From CAZNPL01 sp964574815 (GTDB lineage: Bacteria; Planctomycetota; Phycisphaerae; UBA1845), in the NCBI GenBank assembly GCA_964574815.1, contig CAZNPL010000023.1, positions 35,179 through 99,178 of the forward strand: 64,000 nucleotides of DNA, read 5' to 3'. Of this stretch, positions 1 through 8,319 are shown piece after piece. Every line of letters begins with the position of its first letter. Position 1 is the stretch's first letter. Under the pieces are notes generated by a model. It was not told the DNA's origin. It did no database searches and was given only the letters and a program-made list of their open reading frames with translations. The position numbers and the translations under genes were made by a program.

Positions 1-550
1 TGGTTTCAACGACAGACTTGGGGACGCCGGCCGAGTCGGGCTCGCCGAAGGTGGCGGCTCCGGAGCCAGCGGCGACGAGGAGCGCGTCGACGTGGCCGTG
101 GTAACAGCCGAGGAACTTCACGAGTTTGGTGCGGTTCGTGGCGGCGCGGGCGAGGCGGATGGCACTCATTGTGGCCTCGGTGCCACTGTTGACGAAACGG
201 ATCATGTCCATGGAATCGAATGCGCCGACGATGAGCTCTGCGAGCTCGGCTTCGGCTGTGCAGCATGCTCCAAAGCTGAGTCCTTTGGCGGCGGCTTTCT
301 GTACGGCATCGACGACGGCGGGGTGGGCATGTCCGGCGATGGCCGGTCCCCATGTGCCGACGAGGTCCACGTAGCGATTTCCGTCGACGTCGTAGATGTA
401 AGCGCCTTCGGCGCGTTCGACGAATACGGGCGAGCCGCCTACGGCGCGGAAGGCCCGGACGGGGCTGTTGACGCCGCCGACCAGTGTTTGGGAAGCCTTC
501 TCGAACAGCGCCGCCGATCTGGGGCGGTTCTTATTGACCAAGATCGTCAT
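1..550 (-). CDS. hemL: Glutamate-1-semialdehyde 2,1-aminomutase, N-terminal part (runs off the left edge)
   Basis: This enzyme isomerises glutamate-1-semialdehyde to 5-aminolevulinate in the C5 pathway to tetrapyrroles; it is cytosolic and PLP-dependent. The 183 visible residues read MTILVNKNRPRSAALFEKAS and continue with VGGVNSPVRAF, GTWGPAIAGHAHP, SFGACCTAEAELAE and NSGTEATMSAIRLAR, all typical of the HemL N-terminal half. The ATG at 550 is preceded by a GAGGAG box. The PLP-binding lysine lies beyond the window. No neighbour on the same strand is visible. The identification is firm because the motif order matches the family; only the C-terminal half is missing. Confidence 0.93.
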   Translation of the reverse strand, partial: MTILVNKNRPRSAALFEKASQTLVGGVNSPVRAFRAVGGSPVFVERAEGAYIYDVDGNRYVDLVGTWGPAIAGHAHPAVVDAVQKAAAKGLSFGACCTAEAELAELIVGAFDSMDMIRFVNSGTEATMSAIRLARAATNRTKLVKFLGCYHGHVDALLVAAGSGAATFGEPDSAGVPKSVVET

Positions 551-859
551 GATGCTCCTCTGTTAATCGAATGCCAGTGAGGGATCAGGGAACGCCGGTC
601 CGATCCGGCCACATTCTAAGGCGGTGCTTTGCGGGCGTGCAACGGGCACGGTTTCGCGAGCCGATGTCCGGCGCCTGATAGGTCCGGGCTGGTGTCACTC
701 AGTGCTCGCCTGGAACCTACCCCAATACGCCCTTGAAGGCGGCTAAGCACTAGCGGATCCGCCTGAGGTGGACCAGTGGCACCCGACGATGAACGCCGCT
801 CAGGCCTTCACGGACTCGGCGATGACAATGGTTCGTTTAGGTTCTAGAATGCGGCCGCC
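551..859. other. Intergenic region between divergent hemL and cstA-like genes
   Basis: These 309 bases must hold the promoters of two divergent genes. I see no convincing -35/-10 pair, no tRNA and no strong hairpin. Confidence 0.5.
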
Positions 860-2611
860 ATGAGTCCTCTGATTGCTGCGATCGGCTGTTTTGTGCTTTA
901 TACATTCGGGTACTTGGTGTACTCGAAGTTTCTGGCGGGGCGTTTGTTTCGGGTTGATGCGGAGCGGGCGACTCCGGCGCATGAGCTGACGGACGGGATT
1001 GACTACGTTCCGACGAATCGGTTCGTGCTGTTCGGGCATCATTTCGCATCGATCACGGGGCTGGCGCCGATGCTGGGGCCGGCGGTTGCGGTGATCTGGG
1101 GTTGGCTTCCGGCGATGCTGTGGGTTGTGTTCGGGGCGGTTCTGGTGGGGTGCGTTCACGATTTCGGGGCGCTGGTAGTGTCGATGCGGGCGCGGGGACA
1201 GTCGATCGGCAAGGTGACCGACGGGGTGATCGGGCCGCAGGCGAAGATGCTGTTTCTGGCGCTGATCTTCTTCGGGATCGCGTTGGCGATGGGGGTGTTC
1301 GTCTACATCATCGCAGTGCTGTTCTCAGCGGGTCCGGACTTTGACCCGGCGCATCTGGCGAAGGCGACGACGTCGTTTCCTTCGGCGGTGCTGCCGTCGG
1401 GGGCGCTGATGGTGATGGCGATGATCATCGGCTATCTGCTTTACCGGCGGCGTTTTCCGCTGGCGCCCACGACGCTGGTCGGTTTTGTGCTGATGCTGTT
1501 TTTCGTCTGGCTTGGCACGCATTACCCGACGCTGGGGCTGGACCCGTCGCGGTGGCCCCATCGGGTCGGCTGGACGTGGATTCTGCTGGGATATGCGTTT
1601 CTGGCGTCGGTTCTGCCGGTGTGGAGTCTGCTGCAGGCGCGGGACTTTCTGAATTCGCTGCTGCTTTATCTTGGGTTGGTGGCGGCGTACGTGGGATTCT
1701 TTGTGCTGGGGCCGACGTTCAAGGCGCCGATGGTGAATCCGGATCCGGTCGGTGCGCCGTCGCTGTTTCCGTTCGTGTTTATCATCATTGCGTGCGGGGC
1801 GGCGAGCGGTTTTCACGCGCTGGTGGCTTCGGGGACGACGGCCAAGCAGATCGACAAGGAGACCGACGGGCGGTTTGTGGCGTATGGGGGGATGGTCGGG
1901 GAGTCGCTGCTGGGTCTGCTGGCGGTTCTGGCTTGTACGGCGGGGTTTCAGAACGTGGAATCTTGGCAGGCGTCGTACGCGGACTGGGCTACGATTGAGG
2001 GGAGTCTGGGGGCGAAGCTGGGGGCGTTTATTCGCGGGTGCGCCGCGTTCATCAGTTCGGTGGGGATTGACAAGGATCTGGCGGCCGCGTTTGTGGCGGT
2101 GATTGTCGTGTCCTTTGCGTTGACGACGCTTGATTCGGCGACGCGTCTCTTGCGGTTCAACATCTCCGAGATCGGGGCGGCGCTGGGGGTCCGAGTACTG
2201 GAGAATCGGTTCGTGGCCACGACTCTTGCCGTGGGGGCGATCTGCTGGTTTGCGTTTTACAAGATTGACGGCCAGCCGGCCGGCCTGGCGTTGTGGCAAC
2301 TGTTCGGCATCACGAATCAGCTGCTGGCCGGACTGACGTTGCTGGTTGTTACTTTGTACTTGTATCAGCGCGGGCGGAGTGTGCTGTATACGGGTCTGCC
2401 GATGGTGTTCATGCTGGTCAGCACGTTGACCGCAATGGTGCGCAAGATCAAGGGTTTCAGCGATCAGGGGGAGCATCTGCTGTTCGGCATGGGGCTGATT
2501 CTTCTGGTGATCGGCGTGTGGATCATCGTGGAGGGGATTCTTGCGTTCCGGCGGCGCACGCGATACGAAAGTGATTTGATCACGTTCTCCGGTCCGGGTG
2601 GCGGATCGTAA
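860..2611 (+). CDS. cstA: Carbon starvation protein A (CstA) family transporter
   Basis: CstA-family proteins are multi-pass inner-membrane transporters, linked in characterised bacteria to peptide or pyruvate uptake. The 583-residue product has the family hallmark near the N terminus: DGIDYVPTNRFVLFGHHFAS, then a GPAVAVIWGWLPA helix and VHDFGALVVSMRARGQSIG. About 14-16 hydrophobic segments follow. ASGTTAKQIDKETD and TLDSATRLLRF are further family motifs. It is shorter than the roughly 700-residue E. coli protein, which is common for the family. The substrate here cannot be read from sequence. It stands alone; the protease gene follows after 95 bp. Confidence 0.9.
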   Translation: MSPLIAAIGCFVLYTFGYLVYSKFLAGRLFRVDAERATPAHELTDGIDYVPTNRFVLFGHHFASITGLAPMLGPAVAVIWGWLPAMLWVVFGAVLVGCVHDFGALVVSMRARGQSIGKVTDGVIGPQAKMLFLALIFFGIALAMGVFVYIIAVLFSAGPDFDPAHLAKATTSFPSAVLPSGALMVMAMIIGYLLYRRRFPLAPTTLVGFVLMLFFVWLGTHYPTLGLDPSRWPHRVGWTWILLGYAFLASVLPVWSLLQARDFLNSLLLYLGLVAAYVGFFVLGPTFKAPMVNPDPVGAPSLFPFVFIIIACGAASGFHALVASGTTAKQIDKETDGRFVAYGGMVGESLLGLLAVLACTAGFQNVESWQASYADWATIEGSLGAKLGAFIRGCAAFISSVGIDKDLAAAFVAVIVVSFALTTLDSATRLLRFNISEIGAALGVRVLENRFVATTLAVGAICWFAFYKIDGQPAGLALWQLFGITNQLLAGLTLLVVTLYLYQRGRSVLYTGLPMVFMLVSTLTAMVRKIKGFSDQGEHLLFGMGLILLVIGVWIIVEGILAFRRRTRYESDLITFSGPGGGS

Positions 2612-2706
2612 CAGGCGCGGCGCGACCGCCGCCGGTGACGGGGGATGCTCGCAGACGCGCAAGTGAACTTGCATAGGCGCGGGCGCCGGGCAAGGAAGCC
2701 GAGACG

Positions 2707-3444
2707 ATGGGGATCGGTGCGGGCAAAGGCAAGGGTTCATCGAAGAAGCAGGGGCGCCGTCTGCTCGCACGGCCTCTGGATTCGCTGTTTTTCCTTTTGC
2801 CGTTGATTGCCTTCTACGAAGCAGCGTGTCTGTTGCTGGATATGCCCGATCCGCCGGGTGCGGATCACCGCGTGGTCGCTTTTCATCTTCTGCAGGGGTT
2901 TTTCAATCTGCTGGGGACCGTCTTCGCGTGGATGCCGGGTTTTGCGGTGGTGGTGATTCTGCTGGCGACCCATCTCGTGTCGCGGCAGCCCTGGCGCTTT
3001 CGCAGGAAAGCGGTGGGGTTGATGTACTTCGAGGCCGTCGCTTGGGCCTTGCCGCTGATCGCGGTCAATCACTTTACCCGAATGGCGGCGGGCACGTTGA
3101 TGGCGTCGACGTGGGTGGGCGACGCGGCATTATGCGTCGGCGCGGGCATTTACGAGGAGCTTGTCTTCCGGCTCGTGTTGATCTCCCTGCTGGTGCTGAT
3201 CGGGGCGGATCTGCTTCGATTCCCGCAGGATGCTACGATTGTGGCGGCCGTGTTTTTGTCGGCGATCGTCTTCGCTTTGCATCATCATCCGCCGCTGGGG
3301 GGTGAACCTTTCAGCGCCGTGCGATTCGTTTTTCGCTGCATTGCCGGCGTGTATCTGGGGGGAATCTTCGTTTTTCGGGGATACGGGCCGGCGGCCGGGG
3401 CACATATCGCGCACAATTTGCTGATTCTGGTGTTTGCGGACTGA
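2707..3444 (+). CDS. CPBP-family (type II CAAX prenyl endopeptidase-like) membrane protease
   Basis: The 245-residue membrane protein carries the three CPBP motifs: YEELVFR (the glutamate pair plus Arg) in the second half, FALHHH about 45 residues later, and AHIAHN near the C terminus. These supply the glutamate and histidine ligands of the intramembrane glutamic or metal protease site in this superfamily. About six to seven hydrophobic helices are visible after a basic N terminus. A GGAAG box precedes the ATG at 2707. Bacterial members act in protein maturation, bacteriocin self-immunity or unknown roles; the context gives no substrate. Confidence 0.85.
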   Translation: MGIGAGKGKGSSKKQGRRLLARPLDSLFFLLPLIAFYEAACLLLDMPDPPGADHRVVAFHLLQGFFNLLGTVFAWMPGFAVVVILLATHLVSRQPWRFRRKAVGLMYFEAVAWALPLIAVNHFTRMAAGTLMASTWVGDAALCVGAGIYEELVFRLVLISLLVLIGADLLRFPQDATIVAAVFLSAIVFALHHHPPLGGEPFSAVRFVFRCIAGVYLGGIFVFRGYGPAAGAHIAHNLLILVFAD

Positions 3445-3823
3445 ATTCGGCGCGGCTTGTCGTCGGGTGGCGGCTTTCGCGGTGGCCCCGGGGGCCGGGG
3501 TGTTACCGGCAGCTACGAGTTTCTACGGGGTGCAAGATGCCTTGCTCCGCAAGGAATTGGGGCACCTCTCATTACAGGCGGGTACAACTTTTTACGCGGT
3601 GGGTGACTCGCCGCCCTTTGCCGGGCCTGATCGCCCACGCCTTGCTATCGCAAGGGAGTGGCACCTCGCATCTTGGAGATTGGGCATCTTGTTACATGGG
3701 CGTGATATTGAGAGCGGTCAGGCCCTTTTCCTACGCGGCCGAGCTTGCTATACGCAAGGCGGTTGGTTTGATCGGGCGAGCAAGTTTGGGCGAATTTCCT
3801 TTATTGAAAGGGAGGAAGACAAC
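3445..3823 (+). repeat. Intergenic region with three CTTGC-loop-GCAAG hairpins about 100 bp apart
   Basis: The 379-bp leader in front of the Cys-rich gene holds three short perfect hairpins: CCTTGC/GCAAGG at 3540-3554, the same arms at 3640-3655, and CTTGC/GCAAG at 3744-3758. Spacing is about 100 and 104 bp. The first two share a following GGCACCTC. An open frame runs through from 3434, but its composition and start are unconvincing, so I treat the stretch as non-coding and possibly regulatory. Confidence 0.55.
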
Positions 3824-4807
3824 ATGCGGAAGTTGATGGGTCTAGTTGCAGCCGTGGCGTTCGTATGGGCGTCGGCGGCCATCGCGTGCGAGAAGGATTG
3901 CTCCAAGTCGAAGAAGGCGAAGACGGTAGCGACGAAGACGTCGCCTTGTGGCTCCAAGGCAACGACCGTTTCGACGGACGACTCGCCTTGCGGTTCGAAG
4001 GCGAAAACGGTCGCGACGAAGAAGACGCCCTGCGGCTCGGAGGTGAAGACGGTCGCGACGGGGTCACCTTGTGGTTCGAAAGAGGCGACGGTGAGCAACA
4101 AGCCGTGTTGCGGCGATTGCGACAAGCCGTGCAGTGAGAAGTGCGGCAAGTCGGCGACGACGGTTGCGGATCGTCCGTGCGGGTCTGGGAAGTCGGCCAC
4201 GCTGGCGGGCGCGAAGAGCGGGTGCGCCAAGAGTCAGGCGGCCGCACAACTCGCTTCGATGCCGAAGATGATGTACCGGGTCGGCGACATGAGGACGTGC
4301 TGCAAGGAGTCCGCGACGGCGAAGGCGAAAGAGACGGGCAAGCCGATGTACTACGTCGTCGAGGGCGAGATTTACAGCGACTACGGCGAGGCGGCGGAGT
4401 CGTTGACGAAGGCTCTGCATGCCAAGGCCGAGGAGATGGGGCAAGTCAGCTACGTGGCCGGCGACAAGTCGGTGCATTGCCCGATGACGGCTGCCAAGCT
4501 GGCGAAGGATTCGGGCACGGAAATGAAGTATCGCGTGGCCGGCGTGGACTTCGAGACGATGGAGGCGGCCCAGGCGGCTGCGAAGCGCGCTGAGGAGGCG
4601 GCTTCCAGACTCCATATGACCTACAAGGCCGACGGCGAGAAGGTGCCTTGCCACAAGAGCGCCAAGGCGGCCGGCAAGAAGGTCACGTACGTGGTGGGCG
4701 ACGAGGAGACCTGCTGTGAGAAGACGGCCCGGTTGAAAATGGCCCAGTTGATGGTACGCACAATGGCCGAGGAGGTTGCCGAGGCGGCCGAGCAGACGGG
4801 CGCCTAA
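3824..4807 (+). CDS. Secreted cysteine-rich repeat protein, putative metal or thiol binding
   Basis: The ATG at 3824 follows an AGGGAGGAAG box and gives a 327-residue protein with a signal peptide (LVAAVAFVWASAAIAC). The mature N-terminal third is built from SPCGSKAKTVAT-type repeats of about 15 residues (five or so), then CCGDCDKPCSEKCGK. The C-terminal two thirds hold three degenerate units of about 55-60 residues, each starting with an M-Y-x-V-GD-like strand and a Cys motif (MRTCCKESA, SVHCPMTAA, KVPCHKSA, EETCCEKTA). I do not recognise a named family. Cys spacing and export suggest periplasmic metal binding or disulfide scaffolding, which is inference. A strong terminator follows. Confidence 0.75.
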   Translation: MRKLMGLVAAVAFVWASAAIACEKDCSKSKKAKTVATKTSPCGSKATTVSTDDSPCGSKAKTVATKKTPCGSEVKTVATGSPCGSKEATVSNKPCCGDCDKPCSEKCGKSATTVADRPCGSGKSATLAGAKSGCAKSQAAAQLASMPKMMYRVGDMRTCCKESATAKAKETGKPMYYVVEGEIYSDYGEAAESLTKALHAKAEEMGQVSYVAGDKSVHCPMTAAKLAKDSGTEMKYRVAGVDFETMEAAQAAAKRAEEAASRLHMTYKADGEKVPCHKSAKAAGKKVTYVVGDEETCCEKTARLKMAQLMVRTMAEEVAEAAEQTGA

Positions 4808-4841
4808 GTCGCACCGACGGCCGTTTACTGAAGCAACTCGA

Positions 4842-4875
4842 CGGGCCGCGGACGTATGATCCGCGGTCCGTTTTT
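4842..4875 (+). terminator. Rho-independent terminator of the Cys-rich protein gene
   Basis: An 11-bp stem (CGGGCCGCGGA paired with TCCGCGGTCCG, one G-T pair) with a 7-nt loop is followed directly by TTTTT. It lies 35 bp after the stop codon. Confidence 0.9.
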
Positions 4876-5100
4876 CGTGCGCGTTTTCTCGGCGCGGTAT
4901 GCGGAGCCGTGCAAGCAACGCTGTGAAATGGTTTCATGTCTGCTGCGGGACTGGTTGAAACGGGCGGAGCTCGATCATGGTGGCGGCGTGTCGCTCATTG
5001 GTAGACCACATGCCCGTGCGAGCGAGGGCATGGGATTCGCGCGCTGTATTTTGATGTAGCGCGCTTGGTGGTGACACGTTCGTGGGGTTGCGGGTTCGTC

Positions 5101-5129
5101 CCCCACCCTTCGCTTCGCGAAGGATGGGG
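5101..5129 (-). other. Stable hairpin downstream of sucC
   Basis: CCTTCGC and GCGAAGG pair perfectly around a TTC loop and are extended by CCCCA/TGGGG across one mismatch. It lies 54 bp beyond the sucC stop on the same transcript. No T-run follows, so it could be a 3' stabilising hairpin or a weak terminator. The rest of 4876-5182 shows nothing else. Confidence 0.5.
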
Positions 5130-5182
5130 CATCCGGCGGGTTTGGCGGACAGGGGCGTCGAGATGCGCCCTACGGTTTGCCG

Positions 5183-6346
5183 TCACGCTACCTGGGCGCA
5201 GACTTTCTCGGCGGCGTCGGTGAGGTCTTCGGCCGGAATTAATTGGCCTATGTTTGCTTCCTTCAGTAACTGCCTGGCTCGTTCCACGTTGGTGCCTTCC
5301 AGGCGGACGACCACCGGGACGTTGAAGCCCACTTCCTTGGCCGCGGCGATCAGGGCCTCGGCGATGGTGTCGCATTTGGCGATGCCTCCGAAGATGTTGA
5401 CCAGCACGCCTTTGACGTTGGGGTCCGAGAGGATGATTCGGAAGGCCTCAGTGGCGCCCTCGGTCGTGACCGATCCGCCGACGTCGAGGAAGTTGGCCGG
5501 CTCGCCGCCGTGGAGCTTGATGATGTCCATGGTGGACATGGCCAGCCCGGCCCCGTTGACCAGACAGCCTATGTTGCCGTCCAGCGCGATGTAGGAGAGG
5601 CCGTGCTTTTTGGCGCGGAGCTCGTTGGGGTTCTCCTCAGACGGGTCGTACATGTCCTGGAGGCGCTTGTGACGGAAGACGGCGTTGTCGTCGAAGTTCA
5701 TCTTGGCGTCGATGGCCACGATCTCGCCTTCGGTCGTGCGGACCAGCGGGTTGATCTCGGCCAGCGCACAGTCGTAGCGGTAGAAGACCTCGGCCAAGCC
5801 GTAGAGCACCTTGCGGGCGGCCTTGGCCTGCTCCTTGTCGTGGATGTCGAGGGCCTTGATGAGGCGGCCAGCCTGGAAACTGAGCAGGCCGAGGTGGGGA
5901 TGCAGCCACTCCTTGACGATGGCCTCGGGCGATTTTGCGGCGACCTCCTCGATCTCGACACCGCCCTCGCGGGAGACCATGATCACGGGTGATCGCTTGG
6001 CGCGGTCGACCACCACGGCGGCGTAGTACTCGCTTGCGATGTCGACGGCCTTGGCGATGAGGAGCTTCTTAACGTCGATGCCTTCGGGGCCGGTCTGTTT
6101 GGAGACCATTCGGTTGGAGAGCATGAAGTCGGCGGCGTCGCGGACTTCGTCGGCGCTGCGACAGAGTTTGACGAAACCGGCCTTGCCGCGTCCGCCGGCG
6201 AAGACCTGAGCCTTGACGACGACCGTGCCGCCGATCTTGTCGAAGGCGGCGGTGGCCTGCTCGACGGTTTCGGCGACTTCGGACGGGGGCACGGGGACGG
6301 CGGCTTCGGCGAGCAACTCTCTGGCCTGATACTCGTGGATTTTCAT
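5183..6346 (-). CDS. sucC: Succinyl-CoA synthetase (ADP-forming) beta subunit
   Basis: SucC pairs with SucD in the TCA cycle, interconverting succinyl-CoA and succinate with nucleotide triphosphate formation. The 387-residue length is normal. It opens with MKIHEYQARELLA, has the ATP-grasp signature VVVKAQVFAGGRGKAG, ALAEINPLV and DAKMNFDDNA for metal and nucleotide binding, and closes with the CoA-ligase domain (NGAGLAMSTMDIIK, FLDVGG, NIFGGIAKCD, VRLEGTNVE). The alpha-subunit gene sucD, usually directly downstream, is not here: the next 375 bp are non-coding and then genes run the other way. Confidence 0.96.
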   Translation of the reverse strand: MKIHEYQARELLAEAAVPVPPSEVAETVEQATAAFDKIGGTVVVKAQVFAGGRGKAGFVKLCRSADEVRDAADFMLSNRMVSKQTGPEGIDVKKLLIAKAVDIASEYYAAVVVDRAKRSPVIMVSREGGVEIEEVAAKSPEAIVKEWLHPHLGLLSFQAGRLIKALDIHDKEQAKAARKVLYGLAEVFYRYDCALAEINPLVRTTEGEIVAIDAKMNFDDNAVFRHKRLQDMYDPSEENPNELRAKKHGLSYIALDGNIGCLVNGAGLAMSTMDIIKLHGGEPANFLDVGGSVTTEGATEAFRIILSDPNVKGVLVNIFGGIAKCDTIAEALIAAAKEVGFNVPVVVRLEGTNVERARQLLKEANIGQLIPAEDLTDAAEKVCAQVA

Positions 6347-6586
6347 GGTTTGTGGCGTCCTTTCGCAAAGGGTCAGGCGGAGTAAGTCAACCTCCAGTGC
6401 GACTTCGAGGAGCGGCTATTTTGAATTGGAAACGTCGTCAAGGCAACCGTAGCGTCAGCACACGGCGTGGACCACATCCTGAGGCCCCTCGTCGGTGCGG
6501 GGTTCTGAGTTTATGATGGGGGGCGTTCCGGCTCGGTTGGCGTGAGCGAGTCGGACGGGTCAAACATTGGGAGCGCGGAGCGTGCC

Positions 6587-7045
6587 ATGAATCAGACGGG
6601 GCTGGAGCCGGACGTTCTTTCGTTGATCGTTTGCGATCAGATCATCACGGATCGGCTGACCGGGAAGCAATCGCTCATCGGGATGTTCAGCCGGATTCAC
6701 GCGGCCCGCTTCCCGGCCTCGCAGCCGCAGCTCTGCGTGCATGTGTCTTTGACGGAGGGGCGGGGCAAGACGCCCGTGATGATTCGGATCGTCGATTCCG
6801 AGGAGTCGCGTGCCCCGGTGGTTCAGGGGCAGGGGACGGTGGACTTCAAGAATCCGCGGGCGATTGCGAACCTGTCGCTTCAGTTCTACGGCTTGCGGTT
6901 TCCCGAGCCTGGAGAGTATCGGGTTCAGATTTTGTGCGGGGGGACGCTTCTACGGGAGGCCCGGCTCGAGCTGGTGCAGGCCAAGAAGCGGGGAACGGGC
7001 AATCAGGGTCCGCCCGAACCGCCGGAGGAGCCGCCGAATCCATGA
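6587..7045 (+). CDS. Hypothetical protein resembling planctomycete DUF6941-type proteins
   Basis: The product from the ATG at 6587 is 152 residues, without signal peptide or membrane segment. It contains DVLSLIVCDQIITDR, LIGMFSRI and a beta-rich C-terminal half with FPEPGEYRVQILCGG. It ends in a Pro/Glu-rich tail. A GTG at 6542 would add 15 residues, but the ATG fits the conserved-looking start better. The pattern (an early D-x-I-I-D segment, then a jelly-roll-like strand set) recalls DUF6941, a family I associate with Planctomycetota; this is from memory and not certain. Function unknown. Confidence 0.7.
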   Translation: MNQTGLEPDVLSLIVCDQIITDRLTGKQSLIGMFSRIHAARFPASQPQLCVHVSLTEGRGKTPVMIRIVDSEESRAPVVQGQGTVDFKNPRAIANLSLQFYGLRFPEPGEYRVQILCGGTLLREARLELVQAKKRGTGNQGPPEPPEEPPNP

Positions 7046-7121
7046 CCGTTCAGGCGGCGTTGGATTTCGGGAGCTGTGGGCGGCTCGTCGGCCCGTGCCG
7101 CCGCCGAACGGGGAAACGCGC

Positions 7122-7158
7122 GGGCGAGCTGCGCCGCCGTTGGCGGCTCCGCTTGCCC
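7122..7158 (+). repeat. REP-like palindrome, copy 1
   Basis: A 37-nt imperfect palindrome: GGGCGAGC at the left pairs with GCTTGCCC at the right, enclosing GCCGCC-GTT-GGCGG. A second 37-nt copy lies at 9623-9659 with 29 of 37 positions identical; several of the differences are transitions that keep pairing. The rest of 7046-7389 holds no gene. Confidence 0.65.
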
Positions 7159-7389
7159 ATCGCTCCCTCGCTGGACATGTACGCAGGCTAGCTGGCGGCG
7201 GCACCCGCCTATACCGTGACTTACGCAAATCCGCCGGAGGATCAGCCGCTCGCTTGACCGGGAGGACAGCGCTTCGGTACGATTGCGTTTTCTTTTGCAG
7301 GAGGCGCCCGGGGTCGGCCGTCCGGATTGAACGGAATCCCGCCCGACGTATAATTCGCTCGCTTCTGACGTGCATACCCGGAGGAATGG

Positions 7390-7866
7390 ATGCAATCCAA
7401 GAAACAAAGTAAGGAGAACGCCATGGCTGGCGATTCTGGCGACGAGTATCCGACGATCATCGGGCCGGACGCGAAGTTCAAAGGGGAGTTGAGCTTCGAG
7501 AAGGGCGTCAAACATTTGGGGCAATTCGAGGGGACCATCGAGTCGAAGGGACATCTGGTCATCGCCGAGGGTGCGAAGCTGGCGGGGGACGTCACTGCCG
7601 GCAGCGTGGACGTCCAGGGCGATGTGCGGGGCAACCTGAACGCATCGGGCAAGGTACGTCTCACCAACACGGCCAAGCTCGAAGGGGATCTGCATACGGC
7701 AAAGCTGGAAGTTCAGGAGGGGGCGGTTTTCGTGGGCCGTTGCGTTGTCGGCCGTAACGGCGCAGCGCCGCCGTCCTCTTCGTCCTCGTCGTCCGGTTCA
7801 GCTTCGTCCAAGCCGGCGGCGAAGGAGCCGGAGCCGGCGCCGGTGGCTGCGGGGGCGAAGAAGTAA
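7390..7866 (+). CDS. Bactofilin family cytoskeletal protein
   Basis: Bactofilins polymerise without nucleotide into a right-handed beta-helix and act in cell shape and polar organisation. The 158-residue protein has a short tail, then the DUF583 core from TIIGPDAKFKGELSF through HLGQFEGTIESKG, DVTAGSVDVQGDVRGNL and LEGDLHTAKLEVQEGAVFVG. A Ser-rich and Pro/Ala/Glu linker forms the C-terminal tail. GGAGG precedes the ATG at 7390; a second good start (AAGGAG) at 7423 would remove 11 residues. It is followed by a second bactofilin 24 bp later, so the two probably form one transcript. Confidence 0.88.
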   Translation: MQSKKQSKENAMAGDSGDEYPTIIGPDAKFKGELSFEKGVKHLGQFEGTIESKGHLVIAEGAKLAGDVTAGSVDVQGDVRGNLNASGKVRLTNTAKLEGDLHTAKLEVQEGAVFVGRCVVGRNGAAPPSSSSSSSGSASSKPAAKEPEPAPVAAGAKK

Positions 7867-7890
7867 CGCGGCGCGGGTGGCACGTTCGCG

Positions 7891-8319
7891 ATGGCCAGGT
7901 TCATTTCGCGGCCCAGCGGCGGCGTCAAAAAGGTCGTCTGCACGCATTGCGGGGGTGAGAGCGAGGTCGCCAAACGGGCGATGTCGGTCTTCTGCCCGCA
8001 CTGCAAGCAGCGGCTGATCCTCGAGGATTACACAATCAAGTCTTACCACGCGAGCCGGCTGTTTGCGACGTCGGGCAACATCGTGGTGGAGAGGCGGGGG
8101 ATCGTCTCGGCGCCGATCCGGGTGCACAACCTGATCATCAAGGGGCAGGTGAAGGGCAACGTGATGGCCCGGGGGTGTGTGACGGTGGCCAGCACGGGTC
8201 AGCTTCGCGGGAACGTCCAGGCCCCGCGGATCGTGGTGGATGACGGTGCGACGGTGGACGCGTTTCTCCGGATTACGCCGGACGGGATTGACGAGGCGCG
8301 TCCGCCGGGAACAGGTTGA
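7891..8319 (+). CDS. Bactofilin with N-terminal zinc ribbon
   Basis: The 142-residue product starts with a probable zinc ribbon (VVCTHCGGE ... VFCPHCKQR, two CxxC pairs 17 residues apart at about residues 17-40). A shortened bactofilin beta-helix follows (IVVERRGIVSAPIRVHNLII, GQVKGNVMARG, GQLRGNVQAPRIVVDDGATV). The fusion suggests that a filament-forming domain carries a metal-binding adaptor, which is inference. It sits between a canonical bactofilin and a glycosyltransferase whose TTG start overlaps its stop, consistent with an envelope-related operon. Confidence 0.85.
   Translation: MARFISRPSGGVKKVVCTHCGGESEVAKRAMSVFCPHCKQRLILEDYTIKSYHASRLFATSGNIVVERRGIVSAPIRVHNLIIKGQVKGNVMARGCVTVASTGQLRGNVQAPRIVVDDGATVDAFLRITPDGIDEARPPGTG

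Noticed and set aside
1325..2770. Long minus-strand open frame opposite the cstA-like gene
   Set aside because: It is rich in Arg, Pro, Gln and His with no motif. It mirrors the codon bias of the true gene on the plus strand.
3434..3823. N-terminal extension of the Cys-rich protein
   Set aside because: It would put 130 residues before a clear signal peptide. The ATG at 3824 has a strong ribosome site.
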